A stretch of 64,000 nucleotides of DNA from Arthrobacter sp. AZCC_0090 (lineage in GTDB: Bacteria; Actinomycetota; Actinomycetes; Actinomycetales; Micrococcaceae), in assembly GCF_014207375.1 (NCBI RefSeq), contig NZ_JACHEE010000006.1, positions 124,001 through 188,000 of the forward strand. Reading direction: 5' to 3'. Numbering within the stretch: position 1 is the first letter of the stretch; the number at the start of each line of letters is the position of its first letter. Positions 1 to 9,459 of this stretch are shown here, in pieces. The notes under the pieces were generated by a model. The model worked only from the letters and a program-made list of their open reading frames with translations. It was not told the origin of the DNA and made no database searches. Both the position numbers and the translations under genes were made by a program.

Positions 1-1944
1 CACTCCCTGGACCGTTCCGATGGCCAACACGGCATCCAACGGCACGAAGGCCACCAAGGATTCGCCCTTGAGCAGGGTGACAAAGTCCTTTGCCGCCACG
101 CCACCGGCAAGATTGGGCAAGCCGGACACCGGAGGCAGCGCCGGCATGTCCATGACCTGTACCCGGAGCATCCGGCCCTGCGAGGTGACCGCGCCGATTT
201 CGCCGCGCGCCGTTGTCTTGACCACCGAGCGGTAGACATCATGCTTGCTCCGGGGGCCGGACTCGGCCAGTGGCTCTTGGTTGGACGTCCGCGCGATCTG
301 CCCAGAGGTGCTCAGGAGTGCCCAGCAAGGATCGTCGGGGATTTCGAGCGGCAGTGCGGCGGCCTTCCCCTTGCCAGCCGGGACTGCGGCTCCGAGGGCC
401 GCCGCGACGGTCGGGGAGACCGCCTCGGACTCGAGGAGAACAGTGCGGCGCGGGGTGCCGTACTTCTCGGACACCTCGGCCAATTCCCCGGATACCAACT
501 CGCGCAGCAGCACGTCGGACGCCAGGATCGCCTCAAGCTCGGCGATCTCCCGGCGCAGCTCTTCCTGCTCTTTTTCGAGTTCGATGCGCGAGTACTTGGT
601 CAGTTGGCGCAGGCGAAGTTCCAGGATGTAGTTGGCCTGGATCTCGGATAGATCATAGATCGACATGAGCCGTTCGCGCGCGGCTGATGCCTCGTCCGAG
701 GAGCGGATGATCTGGATGACCTCGTCGATGTCCACGATCGCGATCAGGAGGCCCTCCACCAAGTGGAGGCGGTCCTTCTTCTTGCCCAGGCGGAAGGCAG
801 TGCGGCGGCGCACCACCGACAGACGGTGGCCAACGTAGACCTGGAGCAGCTGGAGCAAGCCCAAGGTCTGCGGCTGTCCATCCACCAGGGTCACGTTGTT
901 GATGCCGAAGGAGTCTTCCATTGGCGTGAACCGGTAGAGCTGCTGCAGCACTGCGTTGGGGTTGAAGCCGTTCTTGACCTCAATCACGAGCCGCAGCCCG
1001 TGCTTGCGGTCAGTGAGGTCCATGACATCGCTGATGCCTGTCAGCTTCTTGGCGTTGACGGCATCCTTGATCTTCTCGATGACCTTCTCCGGGCCCACCA
1101 TGTAGGGGAGTTCGGTCACCACCAGGCCGGTGCGACGCGCGGTCAGCTGCTCGATCTCCACCTTGGCGCGGGTCTTGAACGAACCCCGTCCTGTGGCGTA
1201 GGCGTCGCGGATTCCATCCAGGCCCACGATCCGGCCGCCCGTGGGCAAATCCGGGCCAGGCACGAAGCGCATGATGTCTTCCAGCGTCGCGTCCGGATGG
1301 GCGATGAGATGCCGGGCGGCCGCGATGACTTCCACGAGGTTGTGGGGGGCCATGTTAGTGGCCATGCCGACGGCGATGCCCGTGGTGCCATTGACCAGTA
1401 GGTTGGGGAAAGCCGCGGGCAGGACATCGGGCTGAGTGAGCTGGTTGTCGTAGTTGGGGACGAAATCCACCACGTCTTCGTCGAGGTGCTCGGTCATCGT
1501 CATCGCAGCCGCCGCGAGCCGGGCTTCCGTGTAACGCGGTGCAGCAGGGCCGTCGTCGAGCGAACCGAAGTTGCCGTGCCCGTCAATGAGGGGCAAGCGC
1601 AGCGAGAAGTCCTGGGCCATGCGCACCATAGCGTCATAGATGGCGGCATCGCCGTGGGGGTGCAGCTTTCCCATGACTTCACCCACCACTCGGGCACTCT
1701 TGACATGCCCGCGGTCCGGGCGGAGGCCCATGTCGCTCATCATGTACAGGATGCGTCGCTGAACGGGCTTGAGGCCATCGCGCGCATCGGGGAGCGCGCG
1801 GGAATAGATCACCGAATACGCGTACTCCAGGAAGGAGCCTTCCATCTCGGAAGTGACGTCAATATCGATGATGTTCTCGGTGAAGTCCCCGTCGACGGCA
1901 GCCGTGGCTGCGTTCGCGCGGGAGGGACTTTGGCTGCGTGCCAT
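1..1944 (-). CDS. parC: DNA topoisomerase IV subunit A (type IIA, partial at window edge)
   Basis: Breakage-reunion subunit of the type IIA topoisomerase that decatenates and relaxes daughter chromosomes. Reading starts at the ATG at 1944 ([20 protein letters not shown]) and stays open for 648 codons to base 1, so the C-terminus lies outside the window. The winged-helix/DNA gate region is clear ([22 protein letters not shown]), with the catalytic tyrosine in APRYTEARL at residue 138. The last residues (LAIGTVQGV) look like a blade of the C-terminal pinwheel. ParC is preferred over GyrA because of the locus (near sepH and dut rather than dnaA/gyrB) and the sequence style; GyrA cannot be excluded without its other copy. 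It is divergent from the GNAT fusion gene. Confidence 0.9.
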   Translation of the reverse strand, partial: MARSQSPSRANAATAAVDGDFTENIIDIDVTSEMEGSFLEYAYSVIYSRALPDARDGLKPVQRRILYMMSDMGLRPDRGHVKSARVVGEVMGKLHPHGDAAIYDAMVRMAQDFSLRLPLIDGHGNFGSLDDGPAAPRYTEARLAAAAMTMTEHLDEDVVDFVPNYDNQLTQPDVLPAAFPNLLVNGTTGIAVGMATNMAPHNLVEVIAAARHLIAHPDATLEDIMRFVPGPDLPTGGRIVGLDGIRDAYATGRGSFKTRAKVEIEQLTARRTGLVVTELPYMVGPEKVIEKIKDAVNAKKLTGISDVMDLTDRKHGLRLVIEVKNGFNPNAVLQQLYRFTPMEDSFGINNVTLVDGQPQTLGLLQLLQVYVGHRLSVVRRRTAFRLGKKKDRLHLVEGLLIAIVDIDEVIQIIRSSDEASAARERLMSIYDLSEIQANYILELRLRQLTKYSRIELEKEQEELRREIAELEAILASDVLLRELVSGELAEVSEKYGTPRRTVLLESEAVSPTVAAALGAAVPAGKGKAAALPLEIPDDPCWALLSTSGQIARTSNQEPLAESGPRSKHDVYRSVVKTTARGEIGAVTSQGRMLRVQVMDMPALPPVSGLPNLAGGVAAKDFVTLLKGESLVAFVPLDAVLAIGTVQGV

Positions 1945-1980
1945 GGAGTCGGTGGATCCTTAAACGTGTACTGCGGAAGA

Positions 1981-1995
1981 CTTAGCTAGGCTAAG
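1981..1995. promoter_or_regulatory. Perfect inverted repeat next to a start codon (possible operator)
   Basis: CTTAGC-TAG-GCTAAG, 6-bp arms with a 3-base spacer, lies in the 54-bp gap between two divergent genes and ends 3 bases before the ATG at 1999. It contains a TAGGCTAA core reminiscent of DtxR/IdeR boxes but matches that consensus only partly. Role as an operator is inference. Confidence 0.4.
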
Positions 1996-1998
1996 CCT

Positions 1999-4692
1999 AT
2001 GGTGGATCAGCCCGGCGCCGGCGTATATCCGGAATATTGGGAGGCCGATGTCGTGCTTCGCGACGGCGGAACGGCGCATTTGAGACCCATCTCACCCGAG
2101 GACGCGGATGCCCTCCAGGCTTTCCACACTGCGCAGTCCGAGACGTCCATCTACATGAGGTTCTTCTCGTTCAAATCGCGGCTCTCCAGCAAGGAACTGC
2201 GCCGCTTCACCGAAGTGGACCACAAGGACCGGGTGGCGTTCGTCATAACGATCGGCGGAGAAATCGTGGGCGTGGGCCGTTACGACCGCCTCGATGACCC
2301 TACCGAGGCCGAAGTCGCGTTCAATATTTCCGATGTCCAGCAGGGCCGGGGCATCGGTTCCATCCTGCTGGAACACTTGGCGGCCGCAGCCCGCGAAAAC
2401 GGCATCCGCCGCTTCACCGCCGAGGTCCTGCCCGAGAACCGCAAAATGCTGCGGGTCTTCGCCGACGCTGGTTATGAGCTCGCGCGCAAATTCGATGACG
2501 GCGTCGTCAGCGTTGAATTCAACATCGACCCGACCGAAAAATCCCTGGCCGTCATGGAATCGCGGGAACACCGCGCCGAGGCGCGCAGCGTACGGGACTT
2601 GCTGGCGCCGTCGTCGATCGCGGTGGTGGGCGCCAGCCGCCGGTGGGGGACCGTCGGGCACCAACTGCTGGAGCACATCCTCGAAGGAGGCTTCACCGGT
2701 GCGGTCTATGCGGTCAACCCCGAAGCATTCGAGTTGGCCGGGATGAAGTCCTTCGCCCGGATCGCCGACGTTCCCGGGCCTGTGCAGATTGCCATCATCG
2801 CAGTGCCGTACGAAGAAGTACCGAAAGTCGTGGACGAGTGCGGTGCGGCCGACGTCAAAGGCCTGGTGGTTGCGACCGCCGGATACGCCGACGACGGCGA
2901 GCGGGGGCTACAGAGGCAGAGGGACCTGGTGCGCCGGGCCAGGTCCTACGGGATGCGCGTGATCGGCCCCGAATCGCTGGGGATCGTGAACACGAATCCG
3001 GATGTCTCACTCAACGCGTCCATGGCCCCGAGCCTGCCCCGGCGCGGGGGACTGGGACTGTTTTCGCAATCTGCCGCCATCGGTGTTTCCGTCTACGCCG
3101 CCGCGAGCCGCCGGGGCCTGGGATTGTCCTCGTTCCTGTCTGCCGGCAACCGTGCCGATGTCTCCGGGAACGACGTCATGCAGTTCTGGGAAGACGATCC
3201 GGATACCGTCGCGGTCGGGCTCTACTTGGAGTCGATCGGCAACCCACGTAAGTTCTCCCGCCTGGCTCGCCGCCTCTCGCGCAGCAAGCCGGTCATCGTT
3301 GCAAAATCCGATGTCACGGGGCTGCGCCTTCCGCCGGGGCATGTGGTCAGGACCACGCTGGCGCCGGCAGCGGCCCTTGACGCCATGATGCGCCAAGCGG
3401 GGGTCATCGCCGTCGAAACCATCGAGCAGCTCATGGACGTGGCGCAGATCGTCTCCTGCCAGCCCTTGCCCAAGGGCCCGGCGCTCGCCGTCTACAGCAA
3501 CTCCGCGGCCTTCGGGAAGGTGGTAGCGGACAACGCGGCCCCCCAAGGACTGGTCGTCGATCGGATCGTCACCGACGTCGATCTGGACGCGGGGATGTCC
3601 GTGGCTCTGGAGGGACTGCGGCGCAGCCTCCGCCAGAATCTTGCCGACGACGCCGTGCACGCAGTGGTCGCAGCCATGGTGCCCTCCCGCAGCCTCACGA
3701 TGGAGGCGATTGCCGGAGTCCTCGCCGAATGTGCGGCAGAGGCGGGCAAGCCTGTCGTGGCGGCGTTCACGGGGATTCTTGACAGCTCTGTGCAGCTGGA
3801 TGGATTGCTCGCCTCAAGCGGAGAGTCCGGGCCGTCGCTTCCTTGCTATTCGAGCGCTGGCAGCGCAGTGGCGGCGTTGGTGGCAGTGGTCCGCTACGCG
3901 AAGTGGCTTGACCGGGACCAGGGGATGTTCGTGGAACCGGCGGGTTGTGACCGGGAAGGAACGCGGGAGCACATCGAACGGCTCTTGTCTTCCGTCCCGG
4001 GGGAGCAACTAGTCCGGCTGGACGACGCCGAAGGCGCCGCACTGCTCGCCCGCTACGGCATCCCCGTGGTGCCGTCGGCTGTGTTCGAGAGCGACGACGA
4101 AGCGGTGGCCGCAGCCGAGCGGCTCGGTTGGCCCGTGGTGCTCAAGACCACGGATCCTGCCCTCCGGCATCGTCTGGACCTGGGAGGTGTGCGGCTGGAC
4201 ATCGAGGACGCGGACTCGCTGCGGCGCAACATCGCGCAGATGCGTCGCGCCCTCGAGCCCTACGGTTCATCGGCCATAGAAGTGCAGGCCATGGTTTCCG
4301 TGGGGCAGGCCTGCACGTTCCGGGCCATCGAGGATCCGCTCCTGGGTCCGGTGGTGTCCTTCGGCTTGGCGGGCGACGCCGTGAACCTCCTGGACGACTG
4401 GGCGCACCGGGTTCCTCCTCTGTCCGCCGCGGATCTCCACGACTTCATCAGGGCACCCCGGGCTTCGTTGAAACTGTTCGGCTACCAGGGACTGCCGGCA
4501 GTCGACGTGACAGCCCTTGAGGACATCGGCGCACGGCTGGTCCGGCTCAAGGATGAGCACCCCGAGATTGCCCTCGTGGAATTCAACCCTGTCCTGGCGG
4601 GGGCGCGGGGCGCGAAGATCCTTGCCGCCGAGGTATGGATCGGGAACGCCAAACAACGTACGGACAGCGCCCGCCGCGCGATGCTCAGCTGA
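1999..4692 (+). CDS. GNAT acetyltransferase fused to NDP-forming acyl-CoA synthetase-like protein (PatA-type)
   Basis: An 897-residue fusion. Residues about 20-170 form a GNAT domain with the acetyl-CoA loop QGRGIGSILLEHL. Residues about 195-300 are a CoA-binding Rossmann domain (SIAVVGASRRWGTVG), about 310-640 resemble the succinyl-CoA ligase-like domain, and about 670-890 an ATP-grasp domain (LLARYGIPVVPS, WPVVLKT). In Salmonella Pat the GNAT domain is C-terminal; an N-terminal GNAT is the order described for Streptomyces PatA. Such proteins acetylate lysines, classically of acyl-CoA synthetases, and the synthetase half is usually catalytically dead. Whether this one makes acyl-CoA cannot be judged from sequence alone. 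It stands alone behind a palindrome and is followed by an unrelated gene after 55 bp. Confidence 0.85.
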   Translation: MVDQPGAGVYPEYWEADVVLRDGGTAHLRPISPEDADALQAFHTAQSETSIYMRFFSFKSRLSSKELRRFTEVDHKDRVAFVITIGGEIVGVGRYDRLDDPTEAEVAFNISDVQQGRGIGSILLEHLAAAARENGIRRFTAEVLPENRKMLRVFADAGYELARKFDDGVVSVEFNIDPTEKSLAVMESREHRAEARSVRDLLAPSSIAVVGASRRWGTVGHQLLEHILEGGFTGAVYAVNPEAFELAGMKSFARIADVPGPVQIAIIAVPYEEVPKVVDECGAADVKGLVVATAGYADDGERGLQRQRDLVRRARSYGMRVIGPESLGIVNTNPDVSLNASMAPSLPRRGGLGLFSQSAAIGVSVYAAASRRGLGLSSFLSAGNRADVSGNDVMQFWEDDPDTVAVGLYLESIGNPRKFSRLARRLSRSKPVIVAKSDVTGLRLPPGHVVRTTLAPAAALDAMMRQAGVIAVETIEQLMDVAQIVSCQPLPKGPALAVYSNSAAFGKVVADNAAPQGLVVDRIVTDVDLDAGMSVALEGLRRSLRQNLADDAVHAVVAAMVPSRSLTMEAIAGVLAECAAEAGKPVVAAFTGILDSSVQLDGLLASSGESGPSLPCYSSAGSAVAALVAVVRYAKWLDRDQGMFVEPAGCDREGTREHIERLLSSVPGEQLVRLDDAEGAALLARYGIPVVPSAVFESDDEAVAAAERLGWPVVLKTTDPALRHRLDLGGVRLDIEDADSLRRNIAQMRRALEPYGSSAIEVQAMVSVGQACTFRAIEDPLLGPVVSFGLAGDAVNLLDDWAHRVPPLSAADLHDFIRAPRASLKLFGYQGLPAVDVTALEDIGARLVRLKDEHPEIALVEFNPVLAGARGAKILAAEVWIGNAKQRTDSARRAMLS

Positions 4693-4747
4693 CCGGGTGG
4701 GGGTCTGGTGGTTATGAAGTCCCTAGCCAATCTGTGAAAATGGGGGA

Positions 4748-5476
4748 ATGAGCTCGAAGTCCCCGACGCCTCCGTCCGGTCCGGCTACCACCGGGCACCA
4801 CGCAGCACACAACCACAGCTCGCAGGGGCAGAGCCTGGACCAGGCACTTCAGCGGGCGGGCTTCTATCCCGTCCTCGTTGCCGATGTTGTGGCCGATGCC
4901 TTGGACGGGCGTGACTGCCTTGCGCACTTGGTGCATTTGGAAACGCATTTCGACCGTGCCGAGGTCCGGCGCCACATCACGGTCCTGGTCCTCACTGAGG
5001 ACATGCTGGTGATTACCCACGTTGACGATCAGCAGCTTGATGAAGCCGGCGAGCAGATCGTCGCCCAGATTTCCACGGAATCCGTGCCTGTGGCACAAAT
5101 CCGCTCGGTGGTCCTCAGCTACATGTATGCGCAACCGCAGAACTACACTCCGAGCGACCCCGTCAGGGAGCTGACCCTCTCGATTGCCTGGTCTGGTGGC
5201 CAACGCCTGGATGTGGGACCCGCCAGCTGCGGGGACCCGCAATGCGAAGCCGATCATGGGTACACAGGCACTATTTCCCAGGAGGACATCGTTCTTCGGA
5301 TCAGCTCGGAGGCCGACGGGCCCAGGGCCGTGCAGGACGCGAAGATCTTTGCCCGCGCGTTGCGGGCCGTGAACACCGGGGGTCCCGGGCCTTCAACACA
5401 TTCGGGTTCCATCCCCGCACCTCGACTCCGCTCGGGCGTCTTCGGAAACCGGCTGAGCCGCGGACACCAGCGCTGA
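4748..5476 (+). CDS. DUF5998 family protein
   Basis: A 242-residue cytosolic protein without signal peptide or membrane segment. The first 25 residues are a low-complexity, His-containing linker; the conserved part runs from LDQALQRAGFYP to about residue 205 and contains a CGDPQCEADHG motif with two cysteines and a histidine (CxxxxCxxxH spacing) that might bind a metal. The family is restricted to actinobacteria and its function is unknown to me. The stop codon overlaps the ATG of the next gene (TGATG), which suggests co-translation with the phosphodiesterase. Confidence 0.75.
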   Translation: MSSKSPTPPSGPATTGHHAAHNHSSQGQSLDQALQRAGFYPVLVADVVADALDGRDCLAHLVHLETHFDRAEVRRHITVLVLTEDMLVITHVDDQQLDEAGEQIVAQISTESVPVAQIRSVVLSYMYAQPQNYTPSDPVRELTLSIAWSGGQRLDVGPASCGDPQCEADHGYTGTISQEDIVLRISSEADGPRAVQDAKIFARALRAVNTGGPGPSTHSGSIPAPRLRSGVFGNRLSRGHQR

Positions 5477-6705
5477 TGGTGACCTCGGAACACCTCGCCC
5501 AGGAAACCGCTCCCGTTGCCAGCACTATCCCCGAGCTTCCGGGCGCTCCGTTGTATGGCAGCAAGTCGATTGCCGAGGTCTTCACCAGCGCCGCCGCGAG
5601 CATGGGCCTGCCCGGCTTTGAGAACAAGCTGCACTTGCCTGCATCGCAACGCGTGTGTGTGGTGCTTGCCGATGGCCTGGGCCGCAACCTGCTCAAGCAG
5701 AAATCCGCCCATACCCCGTTCCTGAGATCCATTGCGAATTCGGGGCAGGGAGCCGTTCCTGTCTGGCTCGATTCAGCCTTCCCCTCCACCACGGCATCGT
5801 CCTTGGCAAGTCTGGGCACCGGCCGTACGCCCGGCGAACACGGCATGGTGGGCTATGACGTCCTGGATCCCGCCCAGGACAAGGTGGTCAACCTGCTCGG
5901 GAATTGGGACGCCGGTGTCGACCCCCTGAGCTGGCAACCGTTCCCGACAATCTTCGAACGCGTGGCTGCTGAGGCTGACGTGGTGACAGTGAGCTTGCCG
6001 CAGTTCGGTGCGTCACCGATGACCCTGGCGGCGCTCCGCGGAAGCCGCTTCGTGGGAGGTAGCTCCCTGCATGCCCGAACGGCAGCTGCGGGGGAGGCTA
6101 TGGTCGCAGGAAATCGTTCGCTCATGTACTTCTACGTCAACGAGTTGGACAAGGCCGGCCACCGCTATGGCTGCCAGTCCGATCGCTGGGAACACCAGCT
6201 TGAAGAAATAGATTCAACCGTCAAGAGGCTCTCCGCAACCCTTCCGGCAGATACCACCATCCTGCTCACCGGAGACCACGGAATGCTTGACGTTCCGGAG
6301 TCACAGCGTATCGACTACTCCGCCGATGCCGCCCTCATCGCCGGTGTCCGGCATACAGCAGGCGAACCCCGCATGGTCCACCTGTACCTTGAGCCCGATT
6401 CAGGAGAACGGCAACGCCAGGCCTTGCTGGACGCTTGGCGTGCCCGCTTCAGTGATCGGATCTGGGCCTTCACCCGGGAGCAGGCCCTTGCGGCCGGTCT
6501 CTTCGGTGGGTTGCGTCCGGAGGTTTCCCCTCGGATCGGAGACATCATGATCGCCGCCCGGGATGCTCTGGCGCTTTATGACGTCCGTCGGGTTCGCCCT
6601 ACCGCCATGGAAGTTGTCGGGCAGCATGGTTCGCTGACCAAGGCGGAGCGTGAGGTTCCGTTGCTCTGTTTCAAGGCCGGAGGCCCCAGAAGCCGCCGTG
6701 GCTGA
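5476..6705 (+). CDS. Alkaline phosphatase family protein (nucleotide pyrophosphatase/phosphodiesterase type)
   Basis: A 409-residue enzyme of the alkaline phosphatase superfamily. The ATG at 5476 overlaps the preceding stop and is chosen over an upstream in-frame extension that lies entirely within the DUF5998 gene. Metal and nucleophile motifs are visible: VVLADGLGRNLL (first Asp), SAFPSTTASSLASLGTG (Thr nucleophile region), GEHGMVGYD, the Asp in NELDKAGHRYG, LLTGDHGMLDV, and a late histidine in VGQHGSLT. The family hydrolyses phosphodiester or pyrophosphate bonds; the substrate is not predictable. No signal peptide is evident. The reading frame ends inside the first codons of the thymidine kinase remnant. 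Confidence 0.85.
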   Translation: MVTSEHLAQETAPVASTIPELPGAPLYGSKSIAEVFTSAAASMGLPGFENKLHLPASQRVCVVLADGLGRNLLKQKSAHTPFLRSIANSGQGAVPVWLDSAFPSTTASSLASLGTGRTPGEHGMVGYDVLDPAQDKVVNLLGNWDAGVDPLSWQPFPTIFERVAAEADVVTVSLPQFGASPMTLAALRGSRFVGGSSLHARTAAAGEAMVAGNRSLMYFYVNELDKAGHRYGCQSDRWEHQLEEIDSTVKRLSATLPADTTILLTGDHGMLDVPESQRIDYSADAALIAGVRHTAGEPRMVHLYLEPDSGERQRQALLDAWRARFSDRIWAFTREQALAAGLFGGLRPEVSPRIGDIMIAARDALALYDVRRVRPTAMEVVGQHGSLTKAEREVPLLCFKAGGPRSRRG

Positions 6706-6829
6706 GCTCATCTTCTTTTCCGGAACCATGGACTGCGGCAATTCCACACTCGAGCGCATCGACGACCGTTGCATTGAAGAAGTGCCCCTGGGCGAGGGCG
6801 GCGCTTGCCTTTGGCACGGCGCGAACTGA
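6698..6829 (+). pseudogene. tdk: Thymidine kinase remnant (N-terminus only)
   Basis: A GTG codon overlapping the end of the phosphodiesterase gene opens a 43-codon frame beginning VAELIFFSGTMDCGNSTL. This is the N-terminus of actinobacterial thymidine kinase, where the P-loop normally reads GTMDCGKST; the essential Walker lysine is asparagine here (AAG or AAA to AAT). After residue 18 the sequence no longer resembles the family and stops at 6829, so roughly 150-180 codons are missing. I infer an internal or 3' deletion of a once intact tdk in the slot between the phosphodiesterase and sepH. The overlap with the upstream stop is the kind of arrangement expected of an intact operon gene. Confidence 0.75.
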
Positions 6830-6851
6830 AGCCTCCCGCGAACTTGGGCGG

Positions 6852-8276
6852 CTAGTCTCCGCGCGTACCGAAGACGATTTCATCCCAGCTGGGGATGCTG
6901 GAGCGCTTGGGCCGTGACGGCTGGCGTTCGGCAGGTGCTGCGTCGGAAGATTCGTCACCGTGGGGCGGGTTGTCGGACGCCGAAGCCACACCCTCCGACG
7001 GGGTGGATGGTGTGGCTGTGTACCAGGAATCCTTCAGCCCAGCGCGGGTGGGCTTCGGCTCTTCGCGTTCCCGCCGGGGAGCGCCGCCGAGCAATTCGTC
7101 CAGGCCTGCCCGCGGTGATGTCGTTTCCTGGGATCGCGGCTTCTCTTGGGCGGCCTGCGCATCGTTGTCAGTCCTGCCGCGCAGAAGGGTCACGGGGCGC
7201 ATAGGGCTCGGAATCACGGTGATTTCCCGTGTGTCCGTACTGACCCCGTCGTGCAGCCGGAGGGAATCGTCTTCATTGTCGTCTTGCTGCGGAGCCAGGC
7301 TCAGCGGCGACAGCATGGAGGCACGTGCGTCGCGACGGGTCGGGGCGGGATCGGCTTCTGCCGGTTCGTCCGTGTCTGTGTCCGTTGATTCTTTGTCCGA
7401 AAGCCCGTCTTCGACGTCGCTGGGCCTGGGATGGGCAGCAGGAACTCCGCTGCTCAGAAGCAGCGCCAAGGCGTCGTCGCTGTCTTCGTCGAGGCCCAGC
7501 CGTTGTCCGCGTCGTGAGCGCAGCATGTCCAGGAGCCCATCGGCTTCCTTGGTGGCCGCAGCGGCGGCACGGGCCGCGGCACCCGCGTCGGCCTCGAAAT
7601 CAAAAGGCCGGTCGGAAACGGCGGCGAGCCGCCGTGCCGGTACGGGGCCATCAAGCGGTTCCAGTTCGCTGAGCTGCTGGGCCCAGCGGTTGGCGTTCTG
7701 GAGCGATTTCCGGGCGGGATTGAACGTCCACATCGCCGGCGGCTCTTCGCCAATGGTCTCCAAGGTGCCTGGCTTGGTTTCAAAGCGCGCGACGACGGTC
7801 CAAGCCCCATCGCTCCGGCGCCAGGAGTCCCACTCCACCGCGGAGTGGTCGATGCCGTGGGCCGTGAGCCGGTGCGCGACCATCTCGCCGAGGCTTGCAG
7901 GTTCGTCGCCGAACGCTGCGCGGTAAGTATCGTGGCCGGGTGCCGGGGCAGCGACTTCCACTTTGCGGGCTTGCTGCGCGATGTATTCCCGCTCGGCCAG
8001 CACGGGGCCTTCGTAGCGCTGCACGTTGGCGAGCGGCAATCCTGACAGCTCTGCCACTTCCGCGGCCGTAGCACCGCTACGGATACGCGACTGAATGTCA
8101 CGCGGGGACATGGCGACGGGCGTGATCGAAGCACGCGCGGCCACCTGGGCAGGTGTCCGGCTCGCGGCAACACGCAACGCCTCGTCAATCGGAAGCTGGA
8201 ACATCTCGCCGCCGGTACCGCTCAACAGGAGATGTCCGCCGTCGTCGTGGACGCCAACCAGCCGTAGATCCCGCAT
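6852..8276 (-). CDS. sepH: Septation protein SepH (DUF3071)
   Basis: A 474-residue FtsZ-interacting protein that promotes assembly of FtsZ and septation in actinobacteria. The ATG at 8276 (MRDLRLVGVHDDG) is chosen because it has GGAGG about 5 bases upstream; an in-frame ATG five codons earlier has no such site. Residues about 1-110 form the conserved N-terminal domain with a helix-turn-helix (MSPRDIQSRIRSGATAAEVA, LSGLPLANVQRYEGP). The middle is a long acidic, disordered linker (repeated Asp/Glu/Ser) and the tail ends with a short conserved motif IPSWDEIVFGT typical of the family. It is convergent with the tdk remnant and divergent from the DUF4193 gene. Confidence 0.9.
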   Translation of the reverse strand: MRDLRLVGVHDDGGHLLLSGTGGEMFQLPIDEALRVAASRTPAQVAARASITPVAMSPRDIQSRIRSGATAAEVAELSGLPLANVQRYEGPVLAEREYIAQQARKVEVAAPAPGHDTYRAAFGDEPASLGEMVAHRLTAHGIDHSAVEWDSWRRSDGAWTVVARFETKPGTLETIGEEPPAMWTFNPARKSLQNANRWAQQLSELEPLDGPVPARRLAAVSDRPFDFEADAGAAARAAAAATKEADGLLDMLRSRRGQRLGLDEDSDDALALLLSSGVPAAHPRPSDVEDGLSDKESTDTDTDEPAEADPAPTRRDARASMLSPLSLAPQQDDNEDDSLRLHDGVSTDTREITVIPSPMRPVTLLRGRTDNDAQAAQEKPRSQETTSPRAGLDELLGGAPRREREEPKPTRAGLKDSWYTATPSTPSEGVASASDNPPHGDESSDAAPAERQPSRPKRSSIPSWDEIVFGTRGD

Positions 8277-8560
8277 AAAATCCTCCACCATGGCCTATCT
8301 GACATTCGAAACTCTGCCACCCGGTGGGGCCTTTTCCTACTAGGACAAAGGGCGCGCCGCGATATTCCGCCATTTCCGGCACTTTCCCCGCGGAACGGTC
8401 CCCGTGGAGCTATGGACATTTGGTGCCGCTGGGAGGACAATCTGCCCGATATCGGGCACATAAACGGGGCCTGCTGCGTTACATCCTTAGACCGGAGCAG
8501 GTTCCGGTTGACAGGAGCGCGAGCCCTGCGTGAAGCACAAGGGAGAACGAAGAAGGGACC

Positions 8561-8857
8561 ATGGCAACGGACTACGATGCCCCTCGGAAGACGGAAGAAG
8601 ACACCGAGGACTCGATCGAGGAACTCAAGTCGCATCGCACCGAGAAGCAGTCGTCGGCGGTTGACGTTGACGAGACTGACCTGGCCGACGCCTACGAACT
8701 CCCCGGGGCGGACTTGTCCGGCGAAGAGCTGCTGGTCCGCGTCCTACCTCCGCAGGCAGACGAATTTACCTGTTTCAACTGTTTCCTGGTCAAGCACCGC
8801 TCCCAGATTGCACGGGAAAAAGACGGTCATCTTTACTGCAAGGAATGCGAGAGCTGA
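8561..8857 (+). CDS. DUF4193 family protein
   Basis: A 98-residue acidic protein, MATDYDAPRKTEEDTEDSIE at the start. The C-terminal third carries CFNCFLVKH and YCKECES, that is, two CxxC pairs consistent with a small zinc ribbon. RBS AAGGGA lies just upstream of the ATG. The family is universal in actinobacteria and sits beside dut and sepH in this order, but its function is not established. Confidence 0.85.
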   Translation: MATDYDAPRKTEEDTEDSIEELKSHRTEKQSSAVDVDETDLADAYELPGADLSGEELLVRVLPPQADEFTCFNCFLVKHRSQIAREKDGHLYCKECES

Positions 8858-8875
8858 TCCGGGGAACGGAACGGC

Positions 8876-9361
8876 CTACTTTGAAAGCGCAGCCAGCAGC
8901 TCTTCCGGGCGGCGGGTGGACGTCAGCCAGTACGGCGTACGGTCCGCAGGGTCGGTGATTTCAATACGCACCACGGGGTCGATCCAGCCACGGAGGCACA
9001 GGAACGCGAGGCCATTAAGCCGGGTACCGCGCTCTGCCGTGGCTTCGTCCTTGCGGAACGCCGCGACTGCGCCGACAAATTCGCGCTGGATACTGGCGCG
9101 ACCCACCTGGACGGTATCTTGGTCCACCACAATCGCCGGCGTGGACAACAACAGCATGGTGGTCATGATCCCGAAGAGAACCAGTGCGGCGATGATGCCC
9201 GCTGTGATACTGATCGGCGCAAACATCAGGATGCCCGCGGCGGACAAGCCGACCACGACGATCCAAATCCAAGGGGACGGCCAGAGCTTTTCCGCAAACA
9301 GGACGCCCGTTCCACTTGTGGAGTGGTTCGGCGTGGGCACGGATGCAGTCGATTCAGGCAT
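8876..9361 (-). CDS. DUF3093 domain-containing membrane protein
   Basis: A 161-residue protein with two predicted transmembrane helices close together (about residues 30-50, WPSPWIWIVVVGLSAAGILM, and 52-73) followed by a cytosolic beta-rich domain with a PH-like look (IDPVVRIEI, YWLTSTRRPEELLAAL). It is convergent with DUF4193 and divergent from dut, the same placement as in mycobacteria. Function unknown. Confidence 0.8.
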   Translation of the reverse strand: MPESTASVPTPNHSTSGTGVLFAEKLWPSPWIWIVVVGLSAAGILMFAPISITAGIIAALVLFGIMTTMLLLSTPAIVVDQDTVQVGRASIQREFVGAVAAFRKDEATAERGTRLNGLAFLCLRGWIDPVVRIEITDPADRTPYWLTSTRRPEELLAALSK

Positions 9362-9459
9362 GCAACCAGCTTATCGGGACAGCGACCCGAGGAATTAACC
9401 CGCCTGGACCCTGCACCGACAACCGCGGCAGGATCCAGCGGACGATAGAATATCTGACT

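Noticed and set aside
5242..5475. Longer N-terminus for the phosphodiesterase
   Set aside because: It lies wholly in the DUF5998 gene in another frame; the ATG at 5476 overlaps the stop as in a coupled operon.
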